Origin: Strigomonas culicis
Taxonomy: Eukaryota > Euglenozoa > Kinetoplastea > Trypanosomatida > Trypanosomatidae
NCBI GenBank assembly: GCA_000482145.1
Contig: AUXH01000119.1
Location: 1-39,002 of the forward strand
Direction of reading: 5' to 3'
DNA length: 39,002 nucleotides
Of the stretch, positions 35,985 through 39,002 are shown one piece after another (position 1 is the stretch's first letter; the number at the start of each line of letters is the position of its first letter). A program made the position numbers and the translations under genes. The notes under the pieces are model-generated. The model was not told where the DNA came from. It saw only the letters and a list, made by a program, of their open reading frames with translations, and did not search any database.

Positions 35985-37247
35985 ATGGGCGATACAGCCG
36001 ATGTTAGGAAGGAAGTGGACGAGGGCAACATTTGGACTTATGTGAGCAGTCACGCGATGGAGCTGGTAGCAGCGTATCTGCCTCGTGTGTCGTGTGCGGT
36101 GTGCGCGTCGGACCCCAATGTGCGGGCCCTGGCGGAGCTCAACGGGCCTGTGCCCACGCGAGACCTTGTGCTCCCCGACGGCAGTGACCCTGATGGGGCG
36201 GACGACGCCACCGCCACGGTGGACACCGGGGTGCCCCTGGTACGTTTTGAATACGACGAAGGCCACGCGGACTATGCATTGTGCGTGGTGGATGTCCGTC
36301 GCGTGCGCGCCGTGGAGCTCGTGACGTGGTGGCTTCAGCTGGTCGGCGTGCGCTCTCTGAAGCTGGAAAACGCACAGGAGCTGGTCACCAAGGACTTGGA
36401 GGACGTTTTATCCATCCTGCTGACGGAGAAGCAGCTAACGCAAGGAGGGAAGGCTCTGCCGCTGGTGCTGGAGGAACTGGCATGCGAAGGAAGATGGAAT
36501 AAGCGCGTGTCTATCGGTAGCCTAACTACTTTGCGAGCGTGTCACTCCTTGCGTGCCTTAAAAATGAATAACTGTAATCTGTACTCACTGGATGGGTTCC
36601 AGACACTGAAGGTGTTGAAGGATGTGCACCTCGAATGTATACGGACACATACACTGGCCCCGTTGCGTGAATGTGCATCAATTGAAAAGCTTTTCATCTC
36701 CGAGTGCTTGGATCTGGAATCGTTAGAAGGCCTTGAAGATCTGTCCGCGTTACGTGAGCTGTATATCCATCGCTCACCTGTGAGCGACTTGACGCCTCTA
36801 CGTATGTGCCGACAACTCCAGAAGCTGAACCTCTATGCCTGCATGGAGCTGCGATCGTTGGAAGGTTTACAGGACATGACCATGCTGAGGGAGCTTCATC
36901 TCACGAAGACGGGGGTGAATGACTTGAGTTTCCTGAGACACTGCACACGCATGGAGAAGTTCCAGCTCTGCGGTGGCTCCAAGGTGCGGTCGGTGGCAGG
37001 GCTGCAGGAGATGGCAGACCTGCGTGTCCTGATGCTGCACCACACGAACGTGAGCGAACTGACACCCTTGGATGGTTGTGCCCGGCTGGAGGCGCTGGGC
37101 CTATACTATTGCCCCGAACTGCGCTCATTAAGCGGACTGGAGAAACTGTGTGAACTGAAGCGCATTCACATGACGAAGAATATGCGAGAGCAAGTAGACG
37201 TGAGTCCAATTCCATTGGATCGAAGAGCTATTATACTGTACCGCTAA
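35985..37247 (+). CDS. Leucine-rich-repeat protein
   Basis: The protein has 420 residues, with no signal peptide and no membrane span. The N-terminal ~150 residues have no recognisable domain (HAMELVAAYLPRVSCAVCAS). From ~180 to ~405 there are about ten leucine-rich repeats of roughly 23 residues. Two flavours alternate: one like LRELYIHRSPVSDLTPLRMC and one like LQKLNLYACMELRSLEGLQD. This paired 46-residue pattern is frequent among trypanosomatid LRR proteins and implies a curved protein-binding scaffold. The partner is unknown. The last ~20 residues (RAIILYR) cap the repeats. The ATG at 35985 follows a T-rich tract; the next methionine would remove part of the N-terminal region but none of the repeats. 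Confidence 0.88.
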   Translation: MGDTADVRKEVDEGNIWTYVSSHAMELVAAYLPRVSCAVCASDPNVRALAELNGPVPTRDLVLPDGSDPDGADDATATVDTGVPLVRFEYDEGHADYALCVVDVRRVRAVELVTWWLQLVGVRSLKLENAQELVTKDLEDVLSILLTEKQLTQGGKALPLVLEELACEGRWNKRVSIGSLTTLRACHSLRALKMNNCNLYSLDGFQTLKVLKDVHLECIRTHTLAPLRECASIEKLFISECLDLESLEGLEDLSALRELYIHRSPVSDLTPLRMCRQLQKLNLYACMELRSLEGLQDMTMLRELHLTKTGVNDLSFLRHCTRMEKFQLCGGSKVRSVAGLQEMADLRVLMLHHTNVSELTPLDGCARLEALGLYYCPELRSLSGLEKLCELKRIHMTKNMREQVDVSPIPLDRRAIILYR

Positions 37248-38297
37248 CAGCTGTGACGCACCACAGGATCGGCCAGGAGAGAATCTCGCTCTCTTTATGA
37301 CGGGCGCGTTTCTCAGTTCTTTACTGGTACACACAACCATTGTGTGCGCTTAAACACAGATGATTTCCCCTTCTCGTTGTTCATTCCGCTGTTTTTATTG
37401 TTGCTTTTAACTGCGTATGTGTGCGCTAGCGCACATAAGGCACCAATGCAATCTGGTCCTCTTATGCGAACAAACATACACTCGTCTTCATCTATGTCAT
37501 TCTTCGTTCGCAGAAGCCATGGCCCGTTCCCTCTCCTGTTGAAGCAGTACAAAGTAGTCATGGCGTCTTCAGAGCCAATCGAATCATCGGGTGATTACCT
37601 GGAATTGAACAAGGTCACATCTGGACGGCGACCGTGTGTGTTCATACAGGGAAATGATGTTTTAGGAAGGCAAAAACACAATTTGTTTTTCTTTGTTCTT
37701 GTTTGTTGGACATTATCTTGTTAAATCTGTTTTTTTTTTGTTCGTATTTTTTTTTTGTTGATTCTTTACTAAACCACATTTGTCATAGTCGGGAGGATGA
37801 TGTTGATGCCATAATGATTCTTGCTCGAATCCACTCAACAACAAAAAAACAAAAAAAAATGCAACTAAATACAAAGAGGTAGTTCCGTATGGCTAATAAG
37901 ACCTTGAGTATCCACATAGTAAAGATCAGCGAGTGCTTGTTCTCCGTTCTTCGCGGAAGGAAGCGCCGGAGGTAGATGATGCATCACATACACAACAAAA
38001 AAATGTATGTGCTGATTATTACAAGCACACACTAGAACCTATCAGGACAGTGAACTGACTTTCTTACTCTCATTTCCTCCCCTCTCTTTCTCTCACACAC
38101 ATACACATCCATACATGCACACGCAGAGAGTGAATTTCTATTGCTTTTACGCTTCTAATACGAGTACTTCTTTTTTTTTCCCCTTTTTTTTCTTGTGTGT
38201 TTGCTTCTTTTTTTTTCTTTAATATTTTTAAACTTCTCTGTCTGCACAGTATTTTTAAGGAAACAACGATTGAGAATACATCGAAAGTAAAGAACCA
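37248..38297. other. Long intergenic spacer before a surface-protein gene
   Basis: About 1050 bases without a convincing gene. A frame at 37344-37724 looks like a small secreted protein but lacks an ATG at its start (see rejected). T-rich tracts at 38168-38240 end in GCACAG with the AG at 38248-38249, about 49 bases before the next ATG, which is the likely acceptor for the last gene. Confidence 0.65.
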
Positions 38298-39002
38298 ATG
38301 AGACCTCTTCGTTCCTTTTCTGTGCGCGCGGGCATCGGACTCCTTGTCCTGACTCTGTTAGCTAGCCACATTGTGCTAGCTGCGACGGACGTGCGCAGCC
38401 TCGCTTCATCCGTCTCTCTTTCTGGATCTTCTGCCGCGTTCGATGATGTGGAATACAATGTTACGACCATGACAGACGCCAAGGCAACATCGGTGGTCAC
38501 GTTTGTCGAAGGTACCGTCACTGGCAATGGTTTGACGTTCATGGGCTTTTCTTCTGCCGTGGCCTCCACTGTCCCTGCGCTGAATCTGACCATGGCGAAC
38601 ACAAAGGTGACGAACGGCACCGTGACGTTCTCGCTGTTCTTCCCCGCGTATTCCTACATGGTGATTACGGAGACCGCTGCGACGATGCAGGACACCACAC
38701 CACTTTTCCAATTCACCAGTTTGACGCTGCAAAACCATATTTACATCAACATTGTCGACACAAACGTCTCGTGGCCGTCCTCGGGCAGTGGTGGCTCGTT
38801 TCTGGAGTTGACTGGTTCCGCTAGTTTTCATCCGTCGACTTACGTCGGTGTATTTGTCACGCGCGTGTGGGCCTACAACGCGGCGCACATTTGGAACGCC
38901 ATCCCGGCAACCGATGCAGCCGGTTTTTATGTAGATATCAAGTACAACTGCGTTGTTGCGGTGGACTACGCGCACTGCTACAACTGCAAGGGCGCCTTCA
39001 TC
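38298..39002 (+). CDS. Secreted or surface protein with signal peptide, C-terminus cut by window edge
   Basis: The frame starts at an ATG at 38298 and is open to the right edge, giving 235 residues. Residues ~9-28 (VRAGIGLLVLTLLASHIVLA) form a strong signal peptide. The rest is rich in Thr, Ser, Val and Ala, with four N-glycosylation sequons (Asn54, 96, 106 and 156). Its short hydrophobic beta-strand rhythm (VTFVEGTVTGNGLTFMGFSS, NLTMANTKVTNGTVTFSLFF) recalls beta-helix or adhesin-like surface proteins of trypanosomatids. Cysteines first appear near the end (NCVVAVDYAHCYNCKGAF), perhaps the start of a disulphide-bonded repeat. I do not recognise a family. Anchor and full length lie beyond the window. 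Confidence 0.78.
   Translation, partial: MRPLRSFSVRAGIGLLVLTLLASHIVLAATDVRSLASSVSLSGSSAAFDDVEYNVTTMTDAKATSVVTFVEGTVTGNGLTFMGFSSAVASTVPALNLTMANTKVTNGTVTFSLFFPAYSYMVITETAATMQDTTPLFQFTSLTLQNHIYINIVDTNVSWPSSGSGGSFLELTGSASFHPSTYVGVFVTRVWAYNAAHIWNAIPATDAAGFYVDIKYNCVVAVDYAHCYNCKGAFI

Noticed and set aside
37344..37724. Small protein with apparent signal peptide
   Set aside because: The frame's only start at this position is GTG; the first ATG in frame lies after the hydrophobic stretch. Composition is that of T-rich spacer.
34945..38297. tRNA or other small RNA genes in the long spacers
   Set aside because: I scanned by eye for the conserved T-arm and A/B-box patterns and saw none; a covariance search would be needed to exclude them.
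1..39002. CRISPR arrays, insertion sequences, retroelements
   Set aside because: No spaced direct repeats, no transposase or reverse-transcriptase frames and no terminal repeats were seen. Repeats are limited to microsatellites and homopolymers.

Overview
The window is protist nuclear DNA from a trypanosomatid (Kinetoplastea). All 20 genes are intronless. They form two head-to-tail arrays of opposite polarity with no operon-style overlaps. Most have a long polypyrimidine tract followed by an AG a few to several tens of bases before the start codon, which is the signature of spliced-leader trans-splicing. Spacers are A/T-rich and full of homopolymers, while most coding regions are GC-rich. The UDP-galactopyranose mutase argues against Trypanosoma brucei, which lacks it. 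From memory, the order L13a - lysyl-tRNA synthetase - RPA2 recalls Leishmania major chromosome 15. I cannot name the genus.

Layout. Positions 1-14648 hold ten minus-strand genes. Left to right they are: a truncated RluA-type pseudouridine synthase, a type I membrane protein, a coiled-coil protein, an isoprenylcysteine methylesterase-like hydrolase, a MAPR/Dap1 haem-binding protein, a one-span membrane protein, ribosomal protein uL13 (L13a), a CFA20-domain protein, a divergent PP1-type phosphatase and an unknown 204-residue protein. Positions 14649-15528 form a divergent strand-switch region, which in this group is where RNA polymerase II transcription starts in both directions. It contains a striking ~300 bp GC island with long C and G runs. 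Positions 15529-39002 hold ten plus-strand genes: an EIPR1/TSSC1-like WD protein, cytosolic lysyl-tRNA synthetase, a 1601-residue SPEF2/CPC1-like candidate, an unknown charged protein, RPA2, UDP-galactopyranose mutase, a MAP65/PRC1/Ase1 protein, a GT10 fucosyltransferase-like enzyme, a leucine-rich-repeat protein and a truncated secreted or surface protein.

As is normal for kinetoplastids, neighbours are co-transcribed but mostly unrelated in function, and control is expected after transcription. Two loose themes are visible. One is cilium/cytoskeleton (CFA20-domain protein, SPEF2-like candidate, MAP65). The other is surface glycan biology (UDP-galactopyranose mutase, GT10 enzyme, membrane and surface proteins). 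The most unusual signal is the GC island in the strand-switch region. Its strand skew and the AT-rich codon use of the genes beside it set it apart from the rest of the window.
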